Source: Actinomycetota bacterium
Lineage (GTDB): Bacteria; Actinomycetota; Acidimicrobiia; Spongiisociales; UBA4744
Reading direction: 5' to 3'
NCBI GenBank assembly: GCA_013152275.1
Contig: JAADGS010000030.1
Coordinates: 44,439-108,438, forward strand
DNA length: 64,000 nucleotides
Both the position numbers and the translations under genes were made by a program. Positions 1 to 7,762 of this stretch are shown here, piece after piece. The notes under the pieces were generated by a model, which had not been told where the DNA came from, did no database searches, and worked only from the letters and a program-made list of their open reading frames with translations. Positions within the stretch are counted from its first letter, which is position 1, and every line of letters begins with the position of its first letter.

Positions 1-1
1 C

Positions 2-280
2 GGCGACTGGTGGCGAGCTGCCGCGCTACTGGCCGGACTGTCGTTCGCCGCCGGCTTCTGGTTCGCAGGTCGACGGTCGGGTCTCCTCCGGCACCGTCTG
101 CTTGCCGTCGCTTCCGTCCTCACAGGGATCCTCTACTGGGCGATCGGTTCCGGCGCCGGATACCGCCCCGTGGCCTGGCAGCTCGCGACCATGGGAACGC
201 TGCTACTGATCACCGGCACCGTTGCGTTGGTGACCTTCCTGCGGCGCAACCCCACCATCGAGGAGCCCGACCGTGGCTGA
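2..280 (+). CDS. C-terminal part of a membrane protein (cut by window edge)
   Basis: The reading frame is open from base 2 and ends at TGA 278-280, giving the last 92 residues of a protein whose start lies outside the window. It has about three hydrophobic stretches (roughly residues 6-22, 34-49 and 62-80) separated by short arginine-rich loops, then a short charged tail ending in EEPDRG. No family could be recognised. The stop overlaps the GTG start of the downstream winged-helix regulator by eight bases, so the two are probably translated together, and the regulator may control this membrane protein. Confidence 0.6.
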   Translation, partial: GDWWRAAALLAGLSFAAGFWFAGRRSGLLRHRLLAVASVLTGILYWAIGSGAGYRPVAWQLATMGTLLLITGTVALVTFLRRNPTIEEPDRG

Positions 281-578
281 CGTCCCAGCGGTTGCCGGCA
301 TCGATCGCCTGATCCACGAACCGGGGCGCCTCGCCATCCTGGCGGTCCTCAACGCCGTCGACGAAGCCGACTTCCTGTTCCTTCTTCGCCAGACCGGCCT
401 GACACGTGGCAACCTCTCGTCGCACACCGCCAAACTCGAGAACGGCGGCTACATCGCCGTCGAGAAATCCTTCGTCGACAAGGTTCCGCACACCGTCTAC
501 CGGCTCACCGACGAGGGTCGCACCGCTCTCGACGCGTACCGCCGGCAGATGACCGGCATCCTCGAGGCGATGGAGTAG
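273..578 (+). CDS. Winged-helix transcriptional regulator (MarR/ArsR-like, HTH_34 type)
   Basis: This 101-residue cytoplasmic DNA-binding protein is nearly all winged helix. A first helix (RLIHEPGRLAILAVL) leads to a recognition-helix segment around LTRGNLSSHTAKLENGGYI (residues 46-64) and a wing with the pattern VYRLTDEGRTAL (residues 74-85). This layout and length match the small one-domain regulators often found beside membrane proteins. The GTG start at 273 overlaps the stop of the upstream membrane protein gene, which indicates an operon and makes that protein its likely partner or target. No sensor domain or cysteine metal site is visible, so the signal is unknown. Confidence 0.75.
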   Translation: MADVPAVAGIDRLIHEPGRLAILAVLNAVDEADFLFLLRQTGLTRGNLSSHTAKLENGGYIAVEKSFVDKVPHTVYRLTDEGRTALDAYRRQMTGILEAME

Positions 579-668
579 ACGCCTTCGGCTCCCGGGACAA
601 TCAGCGCCGCGCTGGGCCCGCGTGCCCCGGCACTCGAAAACAGCGGCAGGTTCAGGCAGAATCAACGT

Positions 669-1487
669 GTGGATCCCTTTCTCATCGCACACAATCCCGA
701 CACCGACAGCAGCCTCCCCTATCTGCTGCGGCTCCCCGTCGAAGGCGGCATCGTGCTCAAGGCGAAGGAAGACTGGCCACGGGCCTCACGGGTGTACTGC
801 CACCCGGTCGACATGTGGCCCGATGAGGCCGAAGTCATCGGTGAAGTGCCGGTGAAGCTGTGTAGACGGAGAGGCTCGGCGATCGATCTCGTGCTGGATC
901 GGCGCATCAACAGCCGCAGCCAGTTCGTCTTTACCACCCTGCGGGGCCGTAACGTGATCTTCTGGCAGACCCCGAAGGCGGCGAAGGGCTCTCGACCGGG
1001 AGTGCGCGTCCCGAAGCGGCGGGCCGCCGGCCTGAAGGTGCTCGAGGTCGTGATCGACACGCGGGAGCGCTACCCGTACCGGTTCGCCAACCACCCCGTC
1101 GAGGTGTCGAGATCCGCACTGGCCGCAGGTGACTATGCGGTGATGGTCAACGACGTCGTTGTCGCCTCGGTCGAACGCAAGACGAGCGACGACTTCCGCA
1201 AGACCCTGGTGGACGGTTCGCTCTCGTTCCTCATGGCAGACCTCTCCTCCCTGCCGGCTGCCGCCATCGTGGTCGAAGAGCGCTACTCGTCGATGCTGCA
1301 CTCCGAGCATGTCGAACCGGGATGGGTCGCCGAACTGATCGCCCGCGTGCAGGTGCACCACCCGTCGGTGCCGATTGTCTTCTGCGACGCCCGCAAGTTC
1401 GCAGAAGAGTGGACCTACCGGTTCCTCGGCGCGGCGTTCGCCGAGCTGGGGATCCCCATCCGAGATGGCATGGAACAGGACGACTGA
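669..1487 (+). CDS. ERCC4 (XPF-type) nuclease domain protein
   Basis: The 272-residue protein carries an XPF/ERCC4 nuclease core in its second half: VIDTRERYPY (about residue 125), GDYAV (about 155) and VERKTSDDF (about 169-177). The ERK-x3-D pattern supplies the metal-binding residues of the family. The first 115 residues have no recognised domain and may help bind DNA. Unlike eukaryotic XPF it has no helicase domain and no C-terminal helix-hairpin-helix, so it resembles the short stand-alone ERCC4 proteins of bacteria and phages. It probably cleaves branched or damaged DNA, but substrate and partner are unknown. The GTG start has a CAGAAT hexamer 6 nt upstream, fitting a leaderless transcript. 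Confidence 0.75.
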   Translation: MDPFLIAHNPDTDSSLPYLLRLPVEGGIVLKAKEDWPRASRVYCHPVDMWPDEAEVIGEVPVKLCRRRGSAIDLVLDRRINSRSQFVFTTLRGRNVIFWQTPKAAKGSRPGVRVPKRRAAGLKVLEVVIDTRERYPYRFANHPVEVSRSALAAGDYAVMVNDVVVASVERKTSDDFRKTLVDGSLSFLMADLSSLPAAAIVVEERYSSMLHSEHVEPGWVAELIARVQVHHPSVPIVFCDARKFAEEWTYRFLGAAFAELGIPIRDGMEQDD

Positions 1488-1542
1488 GCCCGTCTCCGAT
1501 CGGCCGGCACCAGGCCAGGCGCACTCACCGCCTTCACCACCT

Positions 1543-1900
1543 TCACCACGGCAGCGGCGTCATGACCGTGATCGCCGCTCTCAGCGGAACCCGCAATACC
1601 ATCCCGTCCGGCAGAGGGTTCTCGTCGAGCCACACCAGCGCACGTGCCATGGCCTCGACCGCCACCACTTCCCTCACCCGCACATACACGACCGCTGCGA
1701 ACCGGAGTCGCCTCGCCAACGGAATGAAGTCGGCGTTGTTGGTCTCCGACAATCGCATCCCGGTCATCGGCGTATGCGATCAATTCCTGGTCCGACACCG
1801 AAGACAGCCCGGCCTGGTACGCGGTCCATGCTTCGTGACCCTGGCCGGTCGGAAACCGAGCCACCTCGACTGGAAGGCAATGGTCGACGAGAAACCTCAG
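1543..1900 (-). pseudogene. DUF5615 PIN-like toxin, frameshifted
   Basis: Read from CTG at 1900-1898, the protein begins LRFLVDHCLPVEVARF and runs through SVSDQELIAYADDRDAIV, typical of DUF5615 PIN-like toxins. After base ~1747 this frame loses similarity. The next frame resumes with TNNADFIPLARR, which carries the family's conserved DADF-x-x-LAR core, and runs to a stop at 1543. One extra base (or two missing) in the GGAGACC stretch near 1741-1747 explains this. The CTG start overlaps the antitoxin stop in CTGA, so the pair was translationally coupled. The toxin is probably inactive, unless this is a sequencing error or a programmed shift. Confidence 0.65.
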
Positions 1901-2610
1901 CCTGCCCTCGCCTTCGACGATCTGCGACGTTCCTCTGCCTCGACCGCACCCAGGACGTCCTCTCGTTCGAGTCCCGGATAGCTGTCGAGGATCCGCTCGA
2001 CGTTGTAGCCCGCTTCGTGCAGACTCCAGATCGAGGAGGTCGGTACCCGGGTTCCGGCGATTACCTCGGCCGAGCCCAACACCCCTCTTCGCCGTTCGGT
2101 CTTGCCGACCCGGCGCGATCTCCGGCGATCCTCCTGCGCCAACCGGCGGAGCTCCTCCTCGAACGTTCTGAGCGGGACGGTTATCTCCATGATCTTCTGA
2201 CCGCTGTGCCACTCTTCCCATGACCCATCCGCCTGCTGGACAACAACCCTGTGGTGGGGTCGCCCACGAACATGATCCTCGATCACGGCAAAGGTGACAC
2301 GAGCGAGAGGACGCAACGTCTCCTCGGCCCGGAGTCGCTGGACGATCTTGCCGATGAGCTGCAACGACACCTTGTCTCGCAGCCAGGCAGCCACACGGAA
2401 CTCGACGAGGTTGGCGAAGGAGAACAGTCGCACGCGACCACGGCCCCTTGCCCGATCGATATCGGGGGTGACAATGCCTTTCTCGATCCAATAGTCGAGC
2501 CGGCGTTTGGTGATGCCGGAGAGACGCATCACCTGTTGAGAGGTGAACACGCCGTCATCGAACGAGCTCTCCAATCGGCCCTCCACTGATGAGTACCTTG
2601 ATGTACTCAT
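1897..2610 (-). CDS. MerR-type HTH / DUF433 fusion antitoxin-like protein
   Basis: The 237-residue protein has an N-terminal MerR-like helix-turn-helix (FTSQQVMRLSGITKRRLDYW, residues 22-41, then a wing GRGRVRLFSF). It ends with a DUF433 domain (VIAGTRVPTSSIWSLHEAGY, about residues 180-199, followed by YPGLEREDVLGAV). DUF433 proteins are antitoxins of DUF5615 toxins, and a frameshifted DUF5615 gene follows directly. The middle region (about 80-150) is unassigned. No Shine-Dalgarno sequence precedes the ATG. The start codon lies inside a perfect inverted repeat (2588-2611), fitting autoregulation by this protein. With its toxin broken it may persist as an orphan regulator. Confidence 0.75.
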   Translation of the reverse strand: MSTSRYSSVEGRLESSFDDGVFTSQQVMRLSGITKRRLDYWIEKGIVTPDIDRARGRGRVRLFSFANLVEFRVAAWLRDKVSLQLIGKIVQRLRAEETLRPLARVTFAVIEDHVRGRPHHRVVVQQADGSWEEWHSGQKIMEITVPLRTFEEELRRLAQEDRRRSRRVGKTERRRGVLGSAEVIAGTRVPTSSIWSLHEAGYNVERILDSYPGLEREDVLGAVEAEERRRSSKARAG

Positions 2611-2611
2611 C
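2588..2611. promoter_or_regulatory. Inverted-repeat operator covering the MerR-DUF433 start codon
   Basis: GATGAGTAC (2588-2596) and GTACTCATC (2603-2611) form perfect 9-bp arms around a 6-bp spacer. The right arm contains the start codon of the MerR-DUF433 gene on the minus strand. This geometry suits binding by the encoded helix-turn-helix protein and would block translation or early elongation. The assignment to that regulator is an inference. Confidence 0.5.
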
Positions 2612-2703
2612 GTATCGCAACAATGCCGGGAGGGGAACCACCCTTGCCGACCGACGGCACAGGGCCTTCTCCGTGGAAAGGAGCCCCGCCATGTCCTGTC
2701 CCC

Positions 2704-5700
2704 TCACAGCCCTTGGAGCGCCTTGACGATCCGCTGCTCACTCACCTTCCCACGGGTGCCGAGCGCCTGGGCGAAGAGGCTCACCCGCAGCTCCTGGAGC
2801 ATCCAGGCGATCTCCGCGAGCTCAGGCGACGGCGGAAGCACCTCGCAGAGCCGTTCATACTCGCCTTCGAGGCGCTGCACCAGGGTCATCCGTTCACGAT
2901 CCCGCTGCGGATCCCCGACGACTCGCTCCAGGCGCCGCTCGACGGCGCGAAGGTAGCGCTCCACGTCGGCCAGCCGCGCCGCGCCAACGGCGGTGAGAAA
3001 GCCCGGGTAGATGAGCTGGTCGAGCTGACCCTGCATGTCGGCTGCGGCTGCCTGTGGTGCGTCCGCGTCGGTTCGCCCCAGGGAGGCACGCAGCGAACGG
3101 GCCAGATCGAGGATGCGCAGTGACACCGATCCCACCGCTTCCACCCGCTCGGCGAGATCCTCTCCGGCACGGGCGACGAGCGCGTCGAAACCGACACCGT
3201 CCCACGGTGGCCCACCGGCGTCGGTGATCACCTGCCCGGCGACGCAGGTGACACAGTCGTCGACCCACTCGGCCGGCGCGCCGTGAGGACCGGAACGGAT
3301 CGCCCGTCTTGCATCGTCGTTGAGCAGAAGGCGCAGCATCCTGCCGGCCGACGGCAGATTGAGGGCCAGCAGGCGCGTGGCGCCGGCCCACATGGCGTTC
3401 GCCTGCTCTTCGGCGGTGGCCAGCAGACGCACGGCGACCGAGCCGCCCTCGTCGACGAGTGCCGGATACGCATGAACCCTCCGGCCGGCGTCGCCGATCT
3501 CGACCACGCGGGGAAGCGCGCCGATGCTCCACGTGGTCAGGCCGATCTGTTCGAGTTCGTGGCTCGTCACCGGCATGGCCCGGGCTGCGTCACGGAGTTC
3601 TGTCTTCAACACAGCGAGGTCATCGCTCTCGGCGATGGGTTCCCCGTGATCGTCGACGACCCGAAATGTCGGCCGCAGGTGGGCGGGAAGGGCATCCAGG
3701 TCAAAGACGTCCGGTGGAATGGAGACGCCGCCGATGTGGGCCAGCTCACGGCGTAACACCGACAGGAGGCGCCCGTCGTCGGGGCCGAGGCGTTCGGCGA
3801 GAACGCGGGCCGTGTCGGGAATCGGCACGAACGGTTTCCGGAACTGCTTGGGAAGGGTTCGGATCAGCTCCGTGATCAGTTCGACCCGGTACCCCGGCAC
3901 GTGCCATTCGAACACGGCCGGATCGACCCGGTCGATACCGCTGATCGGAACATCGACGGTGACCCCATCGGTCGTCCCGCCGGGTTCGAACGTGTAGGCC
4001 AGCGCCATCGCGACGTCACCGTGGTGCCACACCTCGGGGAACGCGTCGGTGTCGGGTGCGGCGGCCTCCGGGTCGATCAGGTCATCGAGTCCGAGCTCCA
4101 GCAGGTGCGGGTCGTCGTGGCGGGCATCCTTCCACCAACGGTCGAAGTGGCGTACCGAGATGACGTCGCCGGGAATGCGCCGGTCGAAGAACTCGAAGAT
4201 GGCGGCATCGTCGACCAGGAGATCGGTGCGACGCTCGCGGGCCTCGAGCGCCTGGACCTGCTCGATCATGGCCTCGTTGTGTGCCGCGAAGTCGTGGTGA
4301 GTCTCCCACTCGCCTGCGACGAGGGCATGGGAGATGAACATCTCTCTCGCACCGGCCGGGTCGATCCGCCCGTACTGGACGTTGCGATCGGTCACCAGCG
4401 GCAGCCCGTAGATCGTCACGGTTTCGTAGGCGGCGGCCGCACCACGGTCGGCGTCCCACCACGGATCGGAGTACGACGTGCGCACGAGGTGGGCGCCGAC
4501 CTGTTCGACCCATTCGGGACGGACAGGGGCGACGCCCCTCGCCCAGAGGCGGCTCGTCTCCACCAGCTCGGCGGCCATCACCCACTGCGGTGCAGCCTTG
4601 AACAGAGCCGATCCGGGGGCGATGAAGAAGCGGGCATTGCGGGCTCCCCGGTACTCGTACCCGCCGGGGTCCTTGATCCCGATGTGGGAGAGGAGGCCTG
4701 CAAGGACCGACCGGTGGATCGCGTCCGGGTCGGCGGGCGTCGTGTTGGCGATCATGCCGAGATCTTCGGTGACGTCTCGCAGTTGGGCGTGGATGTGTTG
4801 CCACTCTCGGATGCGGCGTTCGCTGAGGAACTCGTCGCGGCACATCCTGCGGAACCGGTTCGAGGTCCTCGCGCTGCGTTCGGTCTGCAGGTACTCCCAC
4901 AGGTGCAGCCAGGAGAGCAGATCGGAGTCGGGATGTTTGAACCGGGCGTGGAGCTGATCGGCGTGTTGACGGTGCTCGGCGGGACGTTCCCTCGGGTCGC
5001 GAACCGAAAGCGCGGCAGCGATCACCAGCACCTCGGTGAGACAGCCGTTGCGGTCGGCCTCGATCACCATGCGGGCGAGACGGACGTCCAGCGGGAACCG
5101 GGCGAGACGACGTCCGAGCTTGGTCAGCCACCTGCGGGTGCCCTGGTGGGCGGGGTTGACGGCACCGAGCTCTTCGAGCAGGGCGATGCCGTCGCGGATG
5201 CTTCGCGAGTCCGGCGGGTCGAGGAACCCGAACGCTTCGATGTCGCCCAGGTCGAGTGCCGCCATCTGCAGGATCACCGACGCCAGGTTGGTGCGACGGA
5301 TCTCCGGTTCGGTGAACGCGGGACGCGACCGGTAGTCGTCCTCGGCGTAGAGGCGGATGCAGACTCCCGGTCCGAGGCGCCCACATCGTCCGGCCCGCTG
5401 GTCGGCCGACGCCTGGGAGATCGGTTCGATAGGCAGCCTCTGCACCTTCGTGCGCCGGCTGTAGCGTGAGATGCGGGCGGTTCCCACGTCGATGACGGAC
5501 CGGATGCCCGGCACGGTCAGCGATGTCTCCGCCACGTTCGTGGCGACGATGATCCTCCGCCCGCGGTGCGGTTCGAACACCCTGTGCTGCTCTGCGGCCG
5601 ACAGGCGCCCGTACAAGGGCAGGACCTGCGTGTGCGCCAGACCCAGGTCGGCGACGGCGTCGGCGGCGTCCCGGATCTCGCGCTCCCCCGAACAGAACAC

Positions 5701-6615
5701 GAGGATGTCACCGGAGCCCTCCGTGTATAGCTCCACGACGGCATCGGCGATCGCCTGTGGCTGATCGCGCGGCTTGGACAGTTCGGGATCGTCGAGCGGC
5801 CGGTAGCGAATCTCGACCGGGTAGGCGCGACCGGACACCTCCACGACGGGGGCCCCGTCGAAGTGCTCGGAGAACCGCTCCGTGTCGATCGTGGCGGAGG
5901 TGATGATCACCTTCAGGTCGGGACGCCGGGGCAGCAGCGCCTTGAGGTAACCAAGCAGGAAGTCGATGTTGAGGCTGCGTTCGTGGGCCTCGTCGACGAT
6001 GATCGTGTCGTAGCGGGCAAGGCGCCGATCCCGGTGGATCTCCGAAAGCAAGATGCCGTCGGTCATGACCCTGATCAGCGTGCCGTCACCGACCCGGTCG
6101 GTGAACCGGACGGTGTAGCCGACGAGGCCACCGACCGCCGTGCCGGTCTCTTCGGCGATTCGCTCGGCGATCGAGCGGGCCGCGATACGCCGTGGCTGGG
6201 TGTGGCCGATGAAGCCGTCGACCCCGCGTCCGAGTTCGAGGCACAGCTTGGGGATCTGGGTGCTCTTGCCCGAGCCTGTCTCGCCCGAGACGATCACCAC
6301 CTGGTTGGCCCGGATGACCTCGCCGAGCTCGTCGAGGCGGTCGGTGATCGGCAGGTCCGCCGGATAGGTGAACTTGTCGGGCACGGCGGCCTTCCTGTGG
6401 GCGATGCGACGCTCCGCGCGGGTCAGGTCCGCGGCGATGGCCTCGAGGGCAGCCTTGCGCCTCGCGGGCGCGTCGATCTTGGTCGCGCCGGCAAGGCGGC
6501 GTTGGAACGACCGGCGGTCGGCCGGTGTCAGCCCGTCGACGCGGGCGCGAAGGTCGGCGAGGTTCATGGCTTCGTGGGAGGGCCCATGATTGCCGCTCCC
6601 GGCGGTCGAGGCCAC
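2704..6615 (-). CDS. hrpA: ATP-dependent RNA helicase HrpA (DEAH box)
   Basis: The 1303-residue length matches bacterial HrpA. Motif I is GETGSGKST (about 111-119), followed by TQPRRIAARS (Ia), DEAH (about 209), SATIDTERF (III), ATNVAETSLT (V) and QRAGRCGR (VI). The winged-helix/ratchet part and the long HrpA-specific C-terminal half (DUF3418-like, ending EQRIVKALQGL) follow. HrpA unwinds RNA and helps clear stalled or collided ribosomes. The GTG start at 6615 has no clear ribosome-binding site; an in-frame ATG at 6567 (MNLADLRARVDGL) is an alternative. The gene stands alone and is divergent from the DMT exporter gene, with a family B repeat in the shared upstream region. Confidence 0.93.
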   Translation of the reverse strand: MASTAGSGNHGPSHEAMNLADLRARVDGLTPADRRSFQRRLAGATKIDAPARRKAALEAIAADLTRAERRIAHRKAAVPDKFTYPADLPITDRLDELGEVIRANQVVIVSGETGSGKSTQIPKLCLELGRGVDGFIGHTQPRRIAARSIAERIAEETGTAVGGLVGYTVRFTDRVGDGTLIRVMTDGILLSEIHRDRRLARYDTIIVDEAHERSLNIDFLLGYLKALLPRRPDLKVIITSATIDTERFSEHFDGAPVVEVSGRAYPVEIRYRPLDDPELSKPRDQPQAIADAVVELYTEGSGDILVFCSGEREIRDAADAVADLGLAHTQVLPLYGRLSAAEQHRVFEPHRGRRIIVATNVAETSLTVPGIRSVIDVGTARISRYSRRTKVQRLPIEPISQASADQRAGRCGRLGPGVCIRLYAEDDYRSRPAFTEPEIRRTNLASVILQMAALDLGDIEAFGFLDPPDSRSIRDGIALLEELGAVNPAHQGTRRWLTKLGRRLARFPLDVRLARMVIEADRNGCLTEVLVIAAALSVRDPRERPAEHRQHADQLHARFKHPDSDLLSWLHLWEYLQTERSARTSNRFRRMCRDEFLSERRIREWQHIHAQLRDVTEDLGMIANTTPADPDAIHRSVLAGLLSHIGIKDPGGYEYRGARNARFFIAPGSALFKAAPQWVMAAELVETSRLWARGVAPVRPEWVEQVGAHLVRTSYSDPWWDADRGAAAAYETVTIYGLPLVTDRNVQYGRIDPAGAREMFISHALVAGEWETHHDFAAHNEAMIEQVQALEARERRTDLLVDDAAIFEFFDRRIPGDVISVRHFDRWWKDARHDDPHLLELGLDDLIDPEAAAPDTDAFPEVWHHGDVAMALAYTFEPGGTTDGVTVDVPISGIDRVDPAVFEWHVPGYRVELITELIRTLPKQFRKPFVPIPDTARVLAERLGPDDGRLLSVLRRELAHIGGVSIPPDVFDLDALPAHLRPTFRVVDDHGEPIAESDDLAVLKTELRDAARAMPVTSHELEQIGLTTWSIGALPRVVEIGDAGRRVHAYPALVDEGGSVAVRLLATAEEQANAMWAGATRLLALNLPSAGRMLRLLLNDDARRAIRSGPHGAPAEWVDDCVTCVAGQVITDAGGPPWDGVGFDALVARAGEDLAERVEAVGSVSLRILDLARSLRASLGRTDADAPQAAAADMQGQLDQLIYPGFLTAVGAARLADVERYLRAVERRLERVVGDPQRDRERMTLVQRLEGEYERLCEVLPPSPELAEIAWMLQELRVSLFAQALGTRGKVSEQRIVKALQGL

Positions 6616-6657
6616 CTTGGGACGAACCGCGGTCCGTTACGCTTGCCCAAATCAACC

Positions 6658-6706
6658 GTTCTGGTGACGGTTGGACCGGATAGTTCCCCCGAACCGTCAC
6701 GAGAAC
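6658..6706. repeat. Family B 49-bp palindromic element, copy B1
   Basis: The ends GTTCTGGTGACGGTT and AACCGTCACGAGAAC are inverted repeats with one mismatch around a 19-bp core. The copy lies between the divergent hrpA and DMT-exporter genes, and the GGAG just after it serves as the exporter's ribosome-binding site. With copy B2 it brackets the exporter gene. Confidence 0.85.
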
Positions 6707-6714
6707 GGAGTCGT

Positions 6715-7596
6715 ATGTCGAGCCGATGGATGATCGCCGCCTCACTCACCGCGGTGTACGTCATCTGGAGCTCCACCTACCTGGCGCTTCGGTTCCTCGT
6801 CGAGACGTTCCCGCCGTTTCTCGGCACCTCGATCCGCATGATGATCGCCGGCGCCATTCTCTTCACCTGGGCACGGTGGCGTGGCTCGCCGATACCCACC
6901 CCACGCCAATGGCGCAACGGATTCGCCGTCGGGACCCTGCTGTTCGTCGGTGGGCTCGGCCTGGTGACCGTCGCCGAAGACATCGGCGTCGGATCCGGCG
7001 TGGCAGCAACGGCAGTGGCGATGGTGCCGGTGTGGGCAGCGGTGATCTCAGGCCTGTTCGGGCGCTGGCCGACAAGGCTCGAATGGATCGGGATCGTCGT
7101 CGGCATCGCCGGGGTGGCGCTGCTGTCGGGCGAGGGCGACTTCCGTGCCGCACCGCTCGGTCTGGTCCTCGTCGTCGTCTCCCCGATCTTGTGGGCGTTC
7201 GGTTCGGTCTGGTCCGCGCACATCGATCTGCCTGCCGGCCCGATGTCGGCCGCCATCCAGATGCTCGGCGGCGGAGTGGCACTCGCGTTGATCGGCTCCG
7301 GGATCGGCGAGTCGATCACAACCGCTCCCAGCCTCAAATCGTGGCTGGCACTTGCGTGGCTGACCCTCCTCGGGTCGCTGATCGGATTCAGCGCCTACAC
7401 GTATCTGCTGCGCACCGTGCGCCCTGTGCTGGCCACCTCCTACGCCTACGTGAACCCGTTGTTCGCGGTGATCCTCGGCGTGACACTCGGGAAGGAACGG
7501 CTCACCGGCGAAGCGTGGGTGGCGCTGCCGATCATCCTCGTGGCGGTCGGTCTGATCGTGTGGAGTCGCAACCGCGCACCGATGCCCGTCGAGTGA
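6715..7596 (+). CDS. EamA/DMT-family exporter (YedA-like)
   Basis: The 293-residue membrane protein has about ten hydrophobic segments arranged as two EamA repeats, the usual size and fold of drug/metabolite transporters. Motifs include VYVIWSSTYLALRF near the N-terminus and YAYVNPLFAVILGVTLGKE near the end of the second repeat, typical of YedA/RhaT-like members. It probably exports an amino acid or other small metabolite across the inner membrane; the substrate cannot be read from sequence. ATG 6715 is preceded by ACGGAG at good spacing, and that purine run begins at the last bases of repeat B1. Repeat B2 lies 13 bp after the stop, so the gene is bracketed by two elements in the same orientation. 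Confidence 0.85.
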   Translation: MSSRWMIAASLTAVYVIWSSTYLALRFLVETFPPFLGTSIRMMIAGAILFTWARWRGSPIPTPRQWRNGFAVGTLLFVGGLGLVTVAEDIGVGSGVAATAVAMVPVWAAVISGLFGRWPTRLEWIGIVVGIAGVALLSGEGDFRAAPLGLVLVVVSPILWAFGSVWSAHIDLPAGPMSAAIQMLGGGVALALIGSGIGESITTAPSLKSWLALAWLTLLGSLIGFSAYTYLLRTVRPVLATSYAYVNPLFAVILGVTLGKERLTGEAWVALPIILVAVGLIVWSRNRAPMPVE

Positions 7597-7609
7597 CGCC
7601 CACCCACCC

Positions 7610-7658
7610 GTTCTCGTGACGGTTGGGCCGGATAATTCCCACCAAGCGTCACGAGAAC
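7610..7658. repeat. Family B 49-bp palindromic element, copy B2
   Basis: Left end GTTCTCGTGACGGTT matches the consensus exactly. The right end AAGCGTCACGAGAAC differs from the perfect complement at one base. It is followed by GGAG, as is B1. It lies 3' of the DMT exporter gene. Confidence 0.85.
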
Positions 7659-7705
7659 GGAGGACGACCGATTCCCGTCGGTTATCGATTCGCTCTCGTG
7701 GACCA

Positions 7706-7735
7706 TTGGAACCCGAGGCGGCAGCGGCGCATACT
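7706..7735 (+). promoter_or_regulatory. Candidate promoter of the yjjI-yjjW pair
   Basis: TTGGAA (7706-7711) and CATACT (7730-7735) are separated by 18 bp, close to a sigma-70 type -35/-10 pair. They lie 28 nt before ATG 7763, with a GAGGGG ribosome-binding site in between. No FNR-type or other anaerobic operator was recognised nearby. Confidence 0.4.
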
Positions 7736-7762
7736 GGGAACGATCAGCGAGGGGTTGCCGGC

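Noticed and set aside
3901..5469. 522-codon plus-strand open frame
   Set aside because: It is antisense to hrpA, whose helicase motifs are intact across this region; composition is typical of a shadow frame.
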